A stretch of DNA of 64,000 nt from Chitinophagaceae bacterium (GCA_016710165.1 JADJLJ010000001.1:2170001-2234000); one strand, 5' to 3'. Positions 43,892 through 51,483 are shown, counted from the stretch's first letter. The notes: generated from the letters alone by a model not told the origin. Made by a program: numbers and translations.

Positions 43892-45595
43892 TCACACTGC
43901 GATCTTCATCTTATTCTCCGAGCGTTTTTGTTTAGCAGCCAGCCGTTGCTTCATCCATTCGGGCCATGCGGAACTGTCTTCTGCTTCAAATACACGCAAC
44001 TCCTGCGATTCGTCTTTTTTCAGCAGGTCGGCTTCATTGCAGCCAAGGATTTCTGCAGCTGCTTTTACTCCCGAATAGCTGGCTCCGGAAACCCCGTGCG
44101 ACATGGTGCTTGCTCCGCAAAGGAACAGGCTCTCAATTTTCGTTTTTGAAGTGAATGAGAACGGTCCTGTTTGCCAGAATCCTTTTTCCGTGCCATATAC
44201 ATTGCCCCGGGTGGCGTTGATATAATGTTTATTAGTAAAGGGGGTGCCTAATTCAAGATGCACCATATTCGCATATACGTCCGGCAATATTCTTTTAAAG
44301 GTATTCATCAATTTCTGGCATAAGCGCTCTTTTATTTCCTGGTATTTCTGATCATTTTCCCCGGGAACTCCCATGCAGGCTTTAAAAGAATCGTAATCAA
44401 TGAATGTGATCGCTTCGATGGTATGCAGTTTACCGTTATAACTCAACGGGTCCTTTAAAGAAGAGCAGCTGATAAAGAGCGAATCAAATTCACCGGGCTG
44501 TAAAATATCTTCGCCTGCCATACCCTCGTGCAGCTCATCCATATCTTTTTTGGGCATGAACCAGATATTCCCGGAATCCAGTCCGGCTTTGCGTATATCC
44601 ATTTCCACGGTAATGAAAAATATAAGTGAGGTTACGGAATAGCGGGTCTTTTCCAGTCTCTTCAGAAATTTGCTGCCCAGGTTTTCGTGTCCCACCATTT
44701 TAAAGGTTGTTTCCGGGTCAGCGTTGGAAATAATATTTTTTGCCATGAGCTGCTCCCCATTCTGTAATTCTACTCCAATGGCTTTTTTCCCCCGATGGTT
44801 ATCGTCCCGATAGCTATCGGGATGCGGTTCCAGCAATATCTTTTTTACAGCCTGCCCGGTATGTATCTCTCCCCCGTATTTTTTTATTGCATTGGTAAAG
44901 GCTTTCACAATGGCGGCCCCGCCCCCCATTGGATAGAATCCCCCGTTAAAATAATGGTCCATCAGTGCACAATGGAAGGGGAAACTGGCCTTGGAAGGAG
45001 GTAACCCATGATCGCCGCATTGTATGTTCAGAACTTTCCTCAAAAGGGGGTCTTTAATATGCCAGCCAATTACCCGTTTTAAACTGAATAACCCGTATTT
45101 ACCCAGGTGCCTGGTGCGGTAAGCAATGGTCAGGTTGTCCCAAAAGCCGCTCATTTTAGGAATGAGCTGTATCTGGTCGCTTACTTTTTTAACAAGGGCC
45201 AGGTATTTTTTTAAGCCTTTTTTCTCTGCGGGAAAGCGTTTTGAAAGAGATTCATACAGGTTTTCGATGCCTGCGGGCATGTCAATGCGTTCATCGCCAA
45301 GCCAGCAATGTTCATAACCGGAAGGGTTCATCCTGAAAAAAACAAGTTCATTGGCTATGCCAAGGCCCTCGTATAAATTGCGGGCAGAGCCCCCATTATC
45401 CATGGAACCGATATAATGAACCCCCGGACTGAAGCGCTGGCCATCTATGTAAAAACTATGGCACCAGCCCCCGGGCACATAATGTTGTTCAATAACAGCC
45501 ACTTTTTGTCCTGCCCTTGCAAGACAAAGGGCTGCAGACAGGCCGCCGGCCCCGGAACCAATAATTATAGTATCAAATACCTTTTCTTTAGTCAT
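43892..45595 (-). CDS. CrtI/phytoene-desaturase-like FAD oxidoreductase 2 (carries an in-frame palindrome)
   Basis: 567 aa: FAD motif I-I-G-S-G-A-G-G-L-S-A-A, V-I-E-Q-H-Y-V-P-G-G, and C-terminal L-F-L-C-G-A-S-T-M-S-H-G-V-S-G-A. First gene of block C. Around residue 260 the sequence H-P-D-S-Y-R-D-D is coded by an 18-base perfect palindrome (44805-44822) also found in two intergenic places, so a mobile palindromic element seems to have entered this gene in frame. The insertion lies in a loop between strands and need not destroy activity. Likely acts on the polyene or its ring. Confidence 0.8.
   Translation of the reverse strand: MTKEKVFDTIIIGSGAGGLSAALCLARAGQKVAVIEQHYVPGGWCHSFYIDGQRFSPGVHYIGSMDNGGSARNLYEGLGIANELVFFRMNPSGYEHCWLGDERIDMPAGIENLYESLSKRFPAEKKGLKKYLALVKKVSDQIQLIPKMSGFWDNLTIAYRTRHLGKYGLFSLKRVIGWHIKDPLLRKVLNIQCGDHGLPPSKASFPFHCALMDHYFNGGFYPMGGGAAIVKAFTNAIKKYGGEIHTGQAVKKILLEPHPDSYRDDNHRGKKAIGVELQNGEQLMAKNIISNADPETTFKMVGHENLGSKFLKRLEKTRYSVTSLIFFITVEMDIRKAGLDSGNIWFMPKKDMDELHEGMAGEDILQPGEFDSLFISCSSLKDPLSYNGKLHTIEAITFIDYDSFKACMGVPGENDQKYQEIKERLCQKLMNTFKRILPDVYANMVHLELGTPFTNKHYINATRGNVYGTEKGFWQTGPFSFTSKTKIESLFLCGASTMSHGVSGASYSGVKAAAEILGCNEADLLKKDESQELRVFEAEDSSAWPEWMKQRLAAKQKRSENKMKIAV
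44805..44822. repeat. 18-base palindrome, family P (copy 1, inside a CDS)
   Basis: TCCCGATAGCTATCGGGA is a perfect palindrome inside the CrtI-like gene 43892-45595. The preceding 12 bases CGATGGTTATCG are a second, shorter dyad, which may be a decayed adjoining copy. Copies 2 and 3 are at 49630 and 63555. Confidence 0.9.
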
Positions 45596-45836
45596 TGCCG
45601 TTGGAAGATACTCCTTTTAATAAAGCAAACTACCATATGTATAACAAGGTTTTGAAGGTTTTCACCCAGGGTTCATCAGAATTATTTTTCCCTTTATTAA
45701 CATTTAATATCTGCTTTAGATTTGCCTCTAAGTCCGCTTCAATGGGTTAAAATAATAGTATGGCACGGTTTTGGTTTTGTATCTCAGGTATCAATTTAAT
45801 ACTTATTAACACGTTTAACCTTCTAAATTTAATATT

Positions 45837-46805
45837 ATGACTGAGACGAATTTTCCAACCCCACCAGCTCCACAGGCTGCACCGGCAAAGAACTATAAGA
45901 ATATAGCTATTGGTGTACTTGCCACAGCTCTTGTTGCCGTATCGGGTTACATGCTGTATTCAAGAAATCAAACATCGCAGACCTTACAGCAGCAGGAAAC
46001 GCAAATTGCAAAAGTAACCACTGAAAAAAGTGACCTGCAGAACAGTTTTGATGCTTCACTGGCAAGGCTCGACTCCATGTCGACCGTTAACTCCGGCCTG
46101 GAAAGCAAGCTGACTGAAAAGAACGATGAGATCACCAAGGTAAAAGCAGAGATACGCAGCATCCTGAACAAGAAGAATGCTACCGCATCTGAATTAGGCA
46201 GGGCAAAGACCCTGATCGCTTCCCTGAATGAGAAGATCGCTTCCCTGGAGCAGGATGTGGCCCGCCTTACCATGGAGAACCAGACTTTGTCAAACGACAA
46301 GGCTGTTTTAACCCAGGAAAAAGAAAAGCTGACCCAGGACCTTACAGCCACCACGGTTGTTAAGCAGGAACTGGAGAAAAAAGTAGATGTAGCTTCTACC
46401 TTAAATGCTTCCAACATTGTCATCACCCCGATCAATGTGAGGAACAACGGAAAAGAAAAAGTTTCTACTACCGCCAAGCGTGTTGACAAATTTGTTGTAA
46501 GCTTCGACGTGGCAAACCGCATTGCCCAGCCTGGTAAAACAGATGTATATGTACTGGTTATCGGGCCGGATGGCCAGGCAATCAATACCGGAACAGAAAC
46601 ATTCACCATCCGTGAAGAAGGAGAAAAAGCATTCACCGCAAAGGTTCCGGTTGAACTGGAAACAGCAAAGACCAAGAATGTTGAATTTGCATTCATTCCA
46701 AAATCAACTTTCAAACAGGGTAACTATACCATCATGATCTATCAAAATGGATTCCTGATCGGCCAGGGTACCCGTGAACTGAAGAAAGGCGGCCTGTTCA
46801 GCTAA
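45837..46805 (+). CDS. Membrane-anchored coiled-coil protein
   Basis: 322 aa: proline-rich short cytoplasmic start, one membrane helix at about 25-45 (I-A-I-G-V-L-A-T-A-L-V-A-V-S-G-Y), a long coiled coil at about 50-190 with heptad-like L/E/K spacing, and a C-terminal beta domain (V-D-K-F-V-V-S-F-D-V, then Y-V-L-V-I-G-P-D-G). Layout resembles conserved Bacteroidetes envelope proteins of unknown role. A good terminator follows. The 241 bases before it hold no recognised promoter box. Confidence 0.7.
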   Translation: MTETNFPTPPAPQAAPAKNYKNIAIGVLATALVAVSGYMLYSRNQTSQTLQQQETQIAKVTTEKSDLQNSFDASLARLDSMSTVNSGLESKLTEKNDEITKVKAEIRSILNKKNATASELGRAKTLIASLNEKIASLEQDVARLTMENQTLSNDKAVLTQEKEKLTQDLTATTVVKQELEKKVDVASTLNASNIVITPINVRNNGKEKVSTTAKRVDKFVVSFDVANRIAQPGKTDVYVLVIGPDGQAINTGTETFTIREEGEKAFTAKVPVELETAKTKNVEFAFIPKSTFKQGNYTIMIYQNGFLIGQGTRELKKGGLFS

Positions 46806-46862
46806 GAAAAGAACAAAAGAATTCCAATATATCATTCAACATTATCCCTGTAAAGCCAGGAG

Positions 46863-46901
46863 AAGCTGTCCGGATCTTAATAATCCGGGCAGCTTTTTTG
46901 T
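46863..46901 (+). terminator. Intrinsic terminator after the coiled-coil gene
   Basis: Arms AAGCTGTCCGGAT (46863-46875) and ATCCGGGCAGCTT (46883-46895), paired except for one G-U, loop of 7, then a T tract. Confidence 0.85.
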
Positions 46902-46904
46902 TTT

Positions 46905-47160
46905 TTGGACCTTCGCCCTGGTTCGTGTCTCTCCTGAGTGAAGCCGAAGGAACCACAAAGACACGGAGAAAATCCCCGGCCCACCCTCGTTCGTGTCTCC
47001 ACCGGCCAATGACCTGGAAACATATCTAAGTACTTACATCACCCTTTGCGTGCTTTGCGAAAAACTCTGCGCTCTTTGCGGTTCAACCCTGAACTAATTC
47101 GAAGGGTAACCGCAAAGAGCGCAAAGGAAATACAACGCAAAGCTGGTAATATTTTTTACA
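46905..47160. repeat. Word repeats, family C (CGCAAAG type) and CACAAAGACACGG words
   Basis: Two sections. 46918-47000 has GGTTCGTGTCTC and CACAAAGACACGGAG words. 47043-47155 has TTTGCGTGCTTTGCG, CTCTTTGCGGTT and the complementary ACCGCAAAGAGCGCAAAGG and ACGCAAAGC, forming an imperfect hairpin of about 110 bases. No gene is seen in the 485-base gap apart from these and the terminator. Family C also occurs at 49878-49972 and 54170-54220. Confidence 0.75.
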
Positions 47161-47236
47161 GAAGGTTCAATGGCGTAGTATTTGGTTGCCGTTTATGAGC
47201 TCCTGACCCCTTCAACCCTTCAACCTTTTTTCATCC

Positions 47237-47244
47237 TATATTTG
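47237..47244 (+). promoter_or_regulatory. Candidate -7 box before 47291
   Basis: TATATTTG matches TAnnTTTG and lies 47 bases before the ATG. No TTG is seen at the -33 distance. Confidence 0.35.
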
Positions 47245-47290
47245 CACCCGATTTTACTATTTATCCGAAACGTTATTTAAACAACCCTTT

Positions 47291-47899
47291 ATGAAAAAGA
47301 TCATTTTATCCCTTGGCCTTGCACTTCTTCTAAGCAACTCATTCAGCCAGACATTTATGCATGGAGCTGGTATTACCGTGATCGGCAGCACTTCCGGCAA
47401 GGGAGGCAACACCGATATCGGCTTTGGCGAAGGCTTTACCTATTTTCCCCGTATTAATTTTGTAGAAACAGAAGCCCTGTCGGTTTCGGCGGGTATTCCC
47501 CTGGTTGTTGGAATTTCTGCAACCACATCTACTACATACGACCAGTATGGCTATGCGTATGACAACAGCTCGGTCGGTTTTGTATTGAACGCCCCGGTGA
47601 TCATCAACCTGAATATGGGCCGGGGATCAACCAAAGAGAACACAAAAAAATTCGGGTATTTTGTCGGCGCCGGCTTTGGTTATCACCATGGTGATTTTTT
47701 AACCGATACCTACGACCCCTATACAGGTACTTATGTGGATAGCTATTCATCCAACAGCTTTGGCCCGGCAGCCAATGCCGGTATCCGACTGGGTGTGGGC
47801 AGAAAGCACAGGAATATCGAGATCCGGTTTTCGTATATGAAGGGGATCAATGAGAATAAGCCCAATATTTTTGGCTTGGCGGGTGCGTTTAACTTTTGA
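47291..47899 (+). CDS. Secreted beta-barrel-like hypothetical protein
   Basis: 202 aa with a signal peptide (I-I-L-S-L-G-L-A-L-L-L-S-N-S-F-S, then Q-T). Alternating hydrophobic strands rich in Gly, Tyr and Phe and a C-terminal strand ending A-F-N-F suggest a small outer-membrane beta-barrel. It stands alone between two long repeat regions. Specific function is not recognisable. Confidence 0.65.
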   Translation: MKKIILSLGLALLLSNSFSQTFMHGAGITVIGSTSGKGGNTDIGFGEGFTYFPRINFVETEALSVSAGIPLVVGISATTSTTYDQYGYAYDNSSVGFVLNAPVIINLNMGRGSTKENTKKFGYFVGAGFGYHHGDFLTDTYDPYTGTYVDSYSSNSFGPAANAGIRLGVGRKHRNIEIRFSYMKGINENKPNIFGLAGAFNF

Positions 47900-48030
47900 T
47901 GGGGGATGCGGGATACAAGATGCAGGATACAAGATGCAGCATAATGAACTTTTCCCGGGGTCAGGTATAGGATGAGTAATATGGCACAGATATTTACAAA
48001 AGCCTTTCGATTTTCGGGGGCTTTTTTTCG

Positions 48031-48140
48031 TTGCAGTCGTTTGGGACGTTGCAAATCGTTGCAGGCGTTATAAATCGTTGCAAATCGTTGAAGACGTTGA
48101 GCACTTAACGACTGAAACGATTGAAACGTTTGTAACGATT
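48031..48140. repeat. Word repeat, family B, copy 2
   Basis: CGTTGCAGTCGTTTGGGACG, then CGTTGCAAATCG, GTTGCAGGCGTTATAA words, and on the right CTGAAACGATTGAAACG as partial complement. The stretch 47899-47940 before it has GATACAAGATGCAGG words of the family D type. Confidence 0.75.
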
Positions 48141-48163
48141 TAACCATTCTTTTTTTACATTTG
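48129..48163 (+). promoter_or_regulatory. Candidate promoter for halogenase-like 3
   Basis: TTTG (48129-48132) and TACATTTG (48156-48163) resemble the Bacteroidetes -33 and -7 boxes, with a spacer of 23 that is a little long. The ATG at 48170 follows after 6 bases, so a leader would be nearly absent. Confidence 0.4.
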
Positions 48164-48169
48164 CAGCCT

Positions 48170-49441
48170 ATGAAAAGAAATATCCGATCTATTGCCATCA
48201 TTGGCGGAGGGCCCTCCGGATGCGCACTGGCAACGCTGCTTAAGCGGAAAGGTTTTAACGTAGCCGTTTTTTATCTCGAAAAACGCCCCGAGATCATTGT
48301 GGGCGAATCCTTACTGCCCGCCATCATTCCCCTGCTGAGAAAGCTGGGTGTGGAAGACGAGGTGAAGTCATACAGCACCTACAAACCCGGGGCTTCTGTA
48401 TGGGTCAATAAAGATGAAGAGGCAACTTCTCCATTCAGTTTCGGCGGCGGCGGGCTTCCTCCTTATGCATACAATGTGCCCCGGCTAAAATTCGACAAGA
48501 CCATCTTTGATCTTGCCGTTCGGGAAGGCGTGACCTTCTTCAACCATGTGGCTAAAATAGAAACCACGGGTAATGGCGATGAATTGAAATTAGCGGATGA
48601 GACCATTGCAGCAACGGGTGATCATTTCAAGGGACAGCCCGATCTGATCGTGGATGCAACGGGGCGTTCAAGAGCCATTTCCCGCCTGTTGAATATCCCA
48701 ACCAAAGAGGGCGAACGTAAAGACGTGGCCATCTTTGCACACTTAAGCAATGCGGAAAAAATTGAACCGTATAATATACACCTGCATCGCCTGGAGCATG
48801 GCTGGACATGGCGGATACCGCTGCCCGACCGTACTTCTGTTGGGGTGGTGATCGATCCCAGGCACTTATCCAAATATGGAACAACAAGGGAAGAGCAGTA
48901 TGATAATATTTTGAAGACGGATGAAATCCTGGTGAAGTTCACTAAAAATGCAAAGCGGGAAACGGGTGTGGTTCAGTATAATAATTACCAGCTCATCTCT
49001 CAAAAGATGTATGGAACCAACTGGTTGCTGGCCGGGGATGCGGGAGGGTTCCTGGACCCCATTTTTTCTTCCGGTTTATTTCTTGCGATAAAAAGTTCTT
49101 TTTCTGCCGCCGATGCCATTTTGGAAGGAACGGAAGCTGCATTCAGAAAATATGAGAAGAGCCAGATGCATGAATTACAGGTATGGCAAAAGCTGGTCAA
49201 TACCTGGTACAGCGGCGGGCTGTTCACACTGATGACTGTTGGCAAGGAGCGGATGGATACATCTTTCGGCCGGTTCATTGGTCCGCACATGCAACGTCAC
49301 CTTACGAGGATCTTTACCGGGGAAGCCGTATATAAGAATTACAGCCGTGGGTTCTTACGGTTCATACTGGGGCCGATGATCCGGTGGATGAAACTGGGAA
49401 GGCTGCATAACAGGGAGATCAGTGATCTGGCGATCAAGTAG
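48170..49441 (+). CDS. Flavin-dependent halogenase-like oxidoreductase 3
   Basis: 423 aa from the ATG at 48170 (a TTG nine bases earlier falls inside the promoter-like box). FAD motif I-I-G-G-G-P-S-G, V-G-E-S-L-L-P, Y-K-P-G-A-S-V with the candidate Lys, W-T-W-R-I-P (WxWxIP) and F-L-D-P-I-F-S-S-G (FxxPxxSxG). It is closest in size and wording to halogenase-like 1 at 20359. It lies outside the main cluster and alone, with its own promoter candidate, but may act on the same pigment. Confidence 0.75.
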   Translation: MKRNIRSIAIIGGGPSGCALATLLKRKGFNVAVFYLEKRPEIIVGESLLPAIIPLLRKLGVEDEVKSYSTYKPGASVWVNKDEEATSPFSFGGGGLPPYAYNVPRLKFDKTIFDLAVREGVTFFNHVAKIETTGNGDELKLADETIAATGDHFKGQPDLIVDATGRSRAISRLLNIPTKEGERKDVAIFAHLSNAEKIEPYNIHLHRLEHGWTWRIPLPDRTSVGVVIDPRHLSKYGTTREEQYDNILKTDEILVKFTKNAKRETGVVQYNNYQLISQKMYGTNWLLAGDAGGFLDPIFSSGLFLAIKSSFSAADAILEGTEAAFRKYEKSQMHELQVWQKLVNTWYSGGLFTLMTVGKERMDTSFGRFIGPHMQRHLTRIFTGEAVYKNYSRGFLRFILGPMIRWMKLGRLHNREISDLAIK

Positions 49442-49595
49442 AATTTTGAAAGGGTTGAAAATCGTTGCAGGCGTTTAAGTCGTTGCAGACGTTTAAGTCG
49501 TTGCAGACGTTTAGATCGTTTAAGTTGTTTAAGTCGTTTCAATCGTTGGGAACCCAACGTTTTAAACGAGTGCAACGTCTGCAACGATTCTAACA
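49441..49595. repeat. Word repeat, family B, copy 3 (partly tandem, period 18)
   Basis: Four successive units of about 18 bases (CGTTGCAGACGTTTAAGT and variants) followed by a right arm of complementary words (AACGTTTTAAACGAGTG, CAACGTCTGCAACGATT). It is the most regular member of family B. Confidence 0.8.
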
Positions 49596-49603
49596 TTATC
49601 CCT

Positions 49604-49668
49604 GAGCGGCAAAAGAGACTCGAACTCTCTCCCGATAACTATCGGGATTAGCTTGAGAAGCTAATGCC
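49604..49668 (-). pseudogene. tRNA fragment interrupted by family P palindrome
   Basis: Minus strand: an anticodon arm TTAGC-TTCTCAA-GCTAA (CTC would be the anticodon), then the 18-base palindrome (49630-49647) in place of the variable loop, then the T arm and 3' acceptor half identical to the neighbouring tRNA-Gly. The 5' half (acceptor and D arm) is missing. Confidence 0.7.
49630..49647. repeat. 18-base palindrome, family P (copy 2, in a tRNA fragment)
   Basis: TCCCGATAACTATCGGGA: 8-base arms TCCCGATA/TATCGGGA around AC. It replaces the variable loop of the tRNA fragment. Confidence 0.88.
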
Positions 49669-49694
49669 TTTCTTATTTGCAAATGTTTTAATTG

Positions 49695-49767
49695 AGCGGC
49701 AAAAGAGACTCGAACTCTCGACCCTTAGCTTGGGAAGCTAATGCTCTACCAACTGAGCTACTGCCGC
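49695..49767 (-). tRNA. tRNA-Gly (anticodon CCC)
   Basis: 73-base minus-strand cloverleaf: acceptor GCGGCAG pairs with TTGCCGC, D arm AGCTCAGTTGGTAGAGC, anticodon arm TTAGC-TTCCCAA-GCTAA giving CCC, 5-base variable loop GGGTC, T arm GAGAG-TTCGAGT-CTCTT. CCA is not encoded. All stems are intact, so it should be functional. Confidence 0.93.
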
Positions 49768-49789
49768 ATTTATTCCATATTGTTTAAAG

Positions 49790-49843
49790 ACCCTTAGCTT
49801 GGGATCCGCCGGTTGGCGGACTACCAACTGAGCTACTGCCGCA
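49790..49843 (-). pseudogene. tRNA-Gly 5' fragment interrupted by a second palindrome
   Basis: Minus strand: acceptor 5' strand and D arm match the intact tRNA-Gly, then TCCGCCAACCGGCGGA, a palindrome with 6-base arms, replaces ten bases of the D/anticodon arm, after which TCCCAAGCTAAGGGTC resumes. The T arm and 3' acceptor are missing. Confidence 0.7.
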
Positions 49844-49877
49844 GAATATCTCTATAAATATAATTATTAATAGGAAA

Positions 49878-50064
49878 TAACCGCAAAGGGCGCTAAGACA
49901 AAGTGCAACGCAGAGCCCGCTAAGTTGCTTTGCGTCCTTTGCGAAATACTCCGCGTTCTTTGCGGTTACCTGTACTTTTCTCTTTTGCCGCTCATTTTTT
50001 ACAGATTTACACAGATAATCCGTGGCCATCTGTGCAGTAATCCGTGTAATCTGTGGTTAAATTC
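49878..50064. repeat. Word repeats, family C and CACAGATT type
   Basis: 49878-49972: ACCGCAAAGGGCGC on the left and CTTTGCGTCCTTTGCG, TTCTTTGCGGTTACC on the right, an imperfect hairpin. 50003-50064: CAGATTTACACAGATAATCCGTGG and TCCGTGTAATCTGTGGTTAA words, a kind seen in intergenic DNA of many environmental bacteria. From here to 50240 nothing else is recognised. Confidence 0.75.
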
Positions 50065-50246
50065 TTCATTTTTACTTGAATTTCCTCAAAAACCTGCCAT
50101 TCATACATCCCTATTTCCATTCTTCATAATAGGAAAATAAATTTTTCAGAAACGGTAACTTTTCTAACTCATTGATCGTAAATGAATTAAATTGGAATTT
50201 TGGTAATACCAATTGCCCATTACTAAAAAATACTTAGTACTTTATA

Positions 50247-50278
50247 TTGCATAGTACTAAAAAAACCCCTTATCTTTG
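50247..50278 (+). promoter_or_regulatory. Promoter for the small-protein locus
   Basis: TTG (50247-50249) and TATCTTTG (50271-50278) with a 21-base spacer fit the Bacteroidetes -33/-7 pattern. Transcription would start near 50285, leaving a leader of about 75 bases before the ATG at 50361. Confidence 0.55.
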
Positions 50279-50360
50279 TGTTATCAAAGTAAGCGAAGCG
50301 AAAAAGCGGCTCACTTTTAAAAAGAAGCAACCAACTATTAAAACAATAAAAACTAAAGTC

Positions 50361-50543
50361 ATGAAAAAGCAATCAAACAACCAGTTCTCAGCAATCAGTG
50401 CCGAACACAGTAAAGAATTAACGAATGTAGTAAAAGAAACCCTGGCCGTTGGATTTACCCAGCCAAAGATCTTCAGCGCCGCCGACCTGTGGAATATCCA
50501 GCGCCGGAGCAGGACCATGGTAAGCAGGAGGTATTTCGCCTGA
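50361..50543 (+). CDS. Small basic protein, paralog 1 of a pair
   Basis: 60 aa from the ATG at 50361 (a longer frame from a TTG at 50247 would start inside the promoter). C-terminal half K-I-F-S-A-A-D-L-W-N-I-Q-R-R-S-R-T-M-V-S-R-R is shared almost word for word with 50697-50870, after a variable N terminus. No signal peptide. The Arg-rich tail may bind nucleic acid or a ribosomal surface. I have seen the F-S-A-A-D-L-W-N-I-Q-R-R pattern in Bacteroidetes small ORFs but know no function. Confidence 0.65.
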   Translation: MKKQSNNQFSAISAEHSKELTNVVKETLAVGFTQPKIFSAADLWNIQRRSRTMVSRRYFA

Positions 50544-50585
50544 ACGAATTAACAGATCAACTAATTAACCAATTACCGTACAGTT

Positions 50586-50648
50586 ATGAAATTTTACATC
50601 CTCCTGCTGGCCATTGTAGCCCTGACATTCGCTGCAATAACCGCCTGA
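50586..50648 (+). CDS. 20-aa hydrophobic micropeptide (putative)
   Basis: ATG-started frame of 20 codons: M-K-F-Y then an unbroken hydrophobic run I-L-L-L-A-I-V-A-L-T-F-A-A-I-T-A and TGA. It is just long enough to span a membrane once. It lies 42 bases after paralog 1 and 48 before paralog 2, on the same strand, so all three are probably on one transcript. Single-span peptides of this size occur as type I toxins and as small regulatory membrane peptides. Chance occurrence is possible. Confidence 0.35.
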   Translation: MKFYILLLAIVALTFAAITA

Positions 50649-50696
50649 GAAAACAAAAAAGTAAACAGAAGTAAATAAAGTATAAAAAGTATAGTC

Positions 50697-50870
50697 ATGA
50701 AAAAGCAATCAGAAAACACGATCACTGTCTTAAGCAAAAAGGACGTACAGCACCTGGTAAACGTGGTAAAAGAGACCATTTCCAGGCCCCGCACCTTCAG
50801 TGCTGCCGAGCTCTGGGATATCCAGCGCAGGGGGCGGACCATGGTGAGCCGCAGAAATTACGCCTTTTGA
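50697..50870 (+). CDS. Small basic protein, paralog 2 of a pair
   Basis: 57 aa. M-K-K-Q-S start and C-terminal T-F-S-A-A-E-L-W-D-I-Q-R-R-G-R-T-M-V-S-R-R are shared with paralog 1; the middle also agrees in N-V-V-K-E-T. The two genes have been duplicated and kept open, and substitutions are conservative (D/E, N/D, S/G), which suggests selection at protein level. A terminator-like hairpin follows at 50940. Too short for the usual gene finders' lower limits. Confidence 0.65.
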   Translation: MKKQSENTITVLSKKDVQHLVNVVKETISRPRTFSAAELWDIQRRGRTMVSRRNYAF

Positions 50871-50939
50871 TTCCGTATATAAAAGTATAGCCGCCCCCGA
50901 TTGGTATCGGGTTTATATAGGAGAAAGTGCGCCAAAGAC

Positions 50940-50968
50940 AGATCCCGTTAATTCCGGGATCTTTTTAT
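50940..50968 (+). terminator. Intrinsic terminator after the small-protein locus
   Basis: Arms AGATCCCG (50940-50947) and CGGGATCT (50955-50962) with a 7-base loop, then a T-rich tract. Confidence 0.75.
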
Positions 50969-51002
50969 TTACCGGGATTGGAAGGGTTGGTTTAAGATAC
51001 TG

Positions 51003-51330
51003 GACCCGTTGCAGTCGTTTCAAGCGTTTAAGCCGTTTGGGACCCAACGATTGAAACGGGTTCAACGACTCAAACGATTTCCAACCAGCTTCGACAATTT
51101 TCAACGCTCCCTTTGTCTGAACCACGGATTAAACTGATTAACGGATTACACTGATTTATGTATCGGTCCAGTTCCGATTTTCATTCCTGCCCAGGCAGCA
51201 GACATCTGGTCCTTTAACCATCGTAAACAACATTCAACAATTTTCAACAAAATTTCATCCTTCATCCCCAACAGATCCCGTTTCCCCCCTCCATTCCCCA
51301 TTTTCAACGAAACCCAACTTCAAACCTCAA
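51003..51330. repeat. Family B word repeat (copy 4) and other word repeats
   Basis: 51003-51080: CGTTGCAGTCG, AAGCGTTTAAGCCG on the left and AACGATTGAAACGGG, CAACGACTCAAACGATT on the right. 51119-51155: ACCACGGATTAAACTG and ACGGATTACACTGATT words of the CACAGATT type. 51225-51330: TTCAACAATTTTCAACAAAA runs. No gene is seen between 50870 and 51410. Confidence 0.7.
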
Positions 51331-51371
51331 ACTTTAAACCCTATTTTTTTCATACAACCCCTAAAATCCCT

Positions 51372-51379
51372 TATTTTTG
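51372..51379 (+). promoter_or_regulatory. Candidate -7 box for tRNA-Asn
   Basis: TATTTTTG matches TAnnTTTG and lies 31 bases before the tRNA. No clear -33 box. Confidence 0.4.
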
Positions 51380-51409
51380 CCCTCCCAAAACGGAAACGTT
51401 CGGGATAAT

Positions 51410-51483
51410 TCCTCCTTAGCTCAGTTGGTTAGAGCATCTGACTGTTAATCAGAGGGTCGTTGGTTCAAGTCCAACAGGGGGAG
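51410..51483 (+). tRNA. tRNA-Asn (anticodon GTT)
   Basis: 74-base cloverleaf: acceptor TCCTCCT pairs with AGGGGGA (one G-U), D arm AGCTCAGTTGGTTAGAGC, anticodon arm TCTGA-CTGTTAA-TCAGA giving GTT, T arm GTTGG-TTCAAGT-CCAAC. CCA is not encoded. Confidence 0.95.

Noticed and set aside
45968..46714. 248-codon minus-strand frame opposite the coiled-coil gene
   Set aside because: Produced by the repetitive coiled-coil codons; Ser/Phe-rich nonsense composition.
49441..49595. Possible CRISPR array because of tandem 18-base units
   Set aside because: Units are adjacent without spacers, vary in sequence and end in a complementary arm; no cas gene is present.
50247..50360. N-terminal extension of small paralog 1 from a TTG start
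   Set aside because: It would begin in the -33 box; the second paralog starts with the same M-K-K-Q-S, which supports the ATG at 50361.
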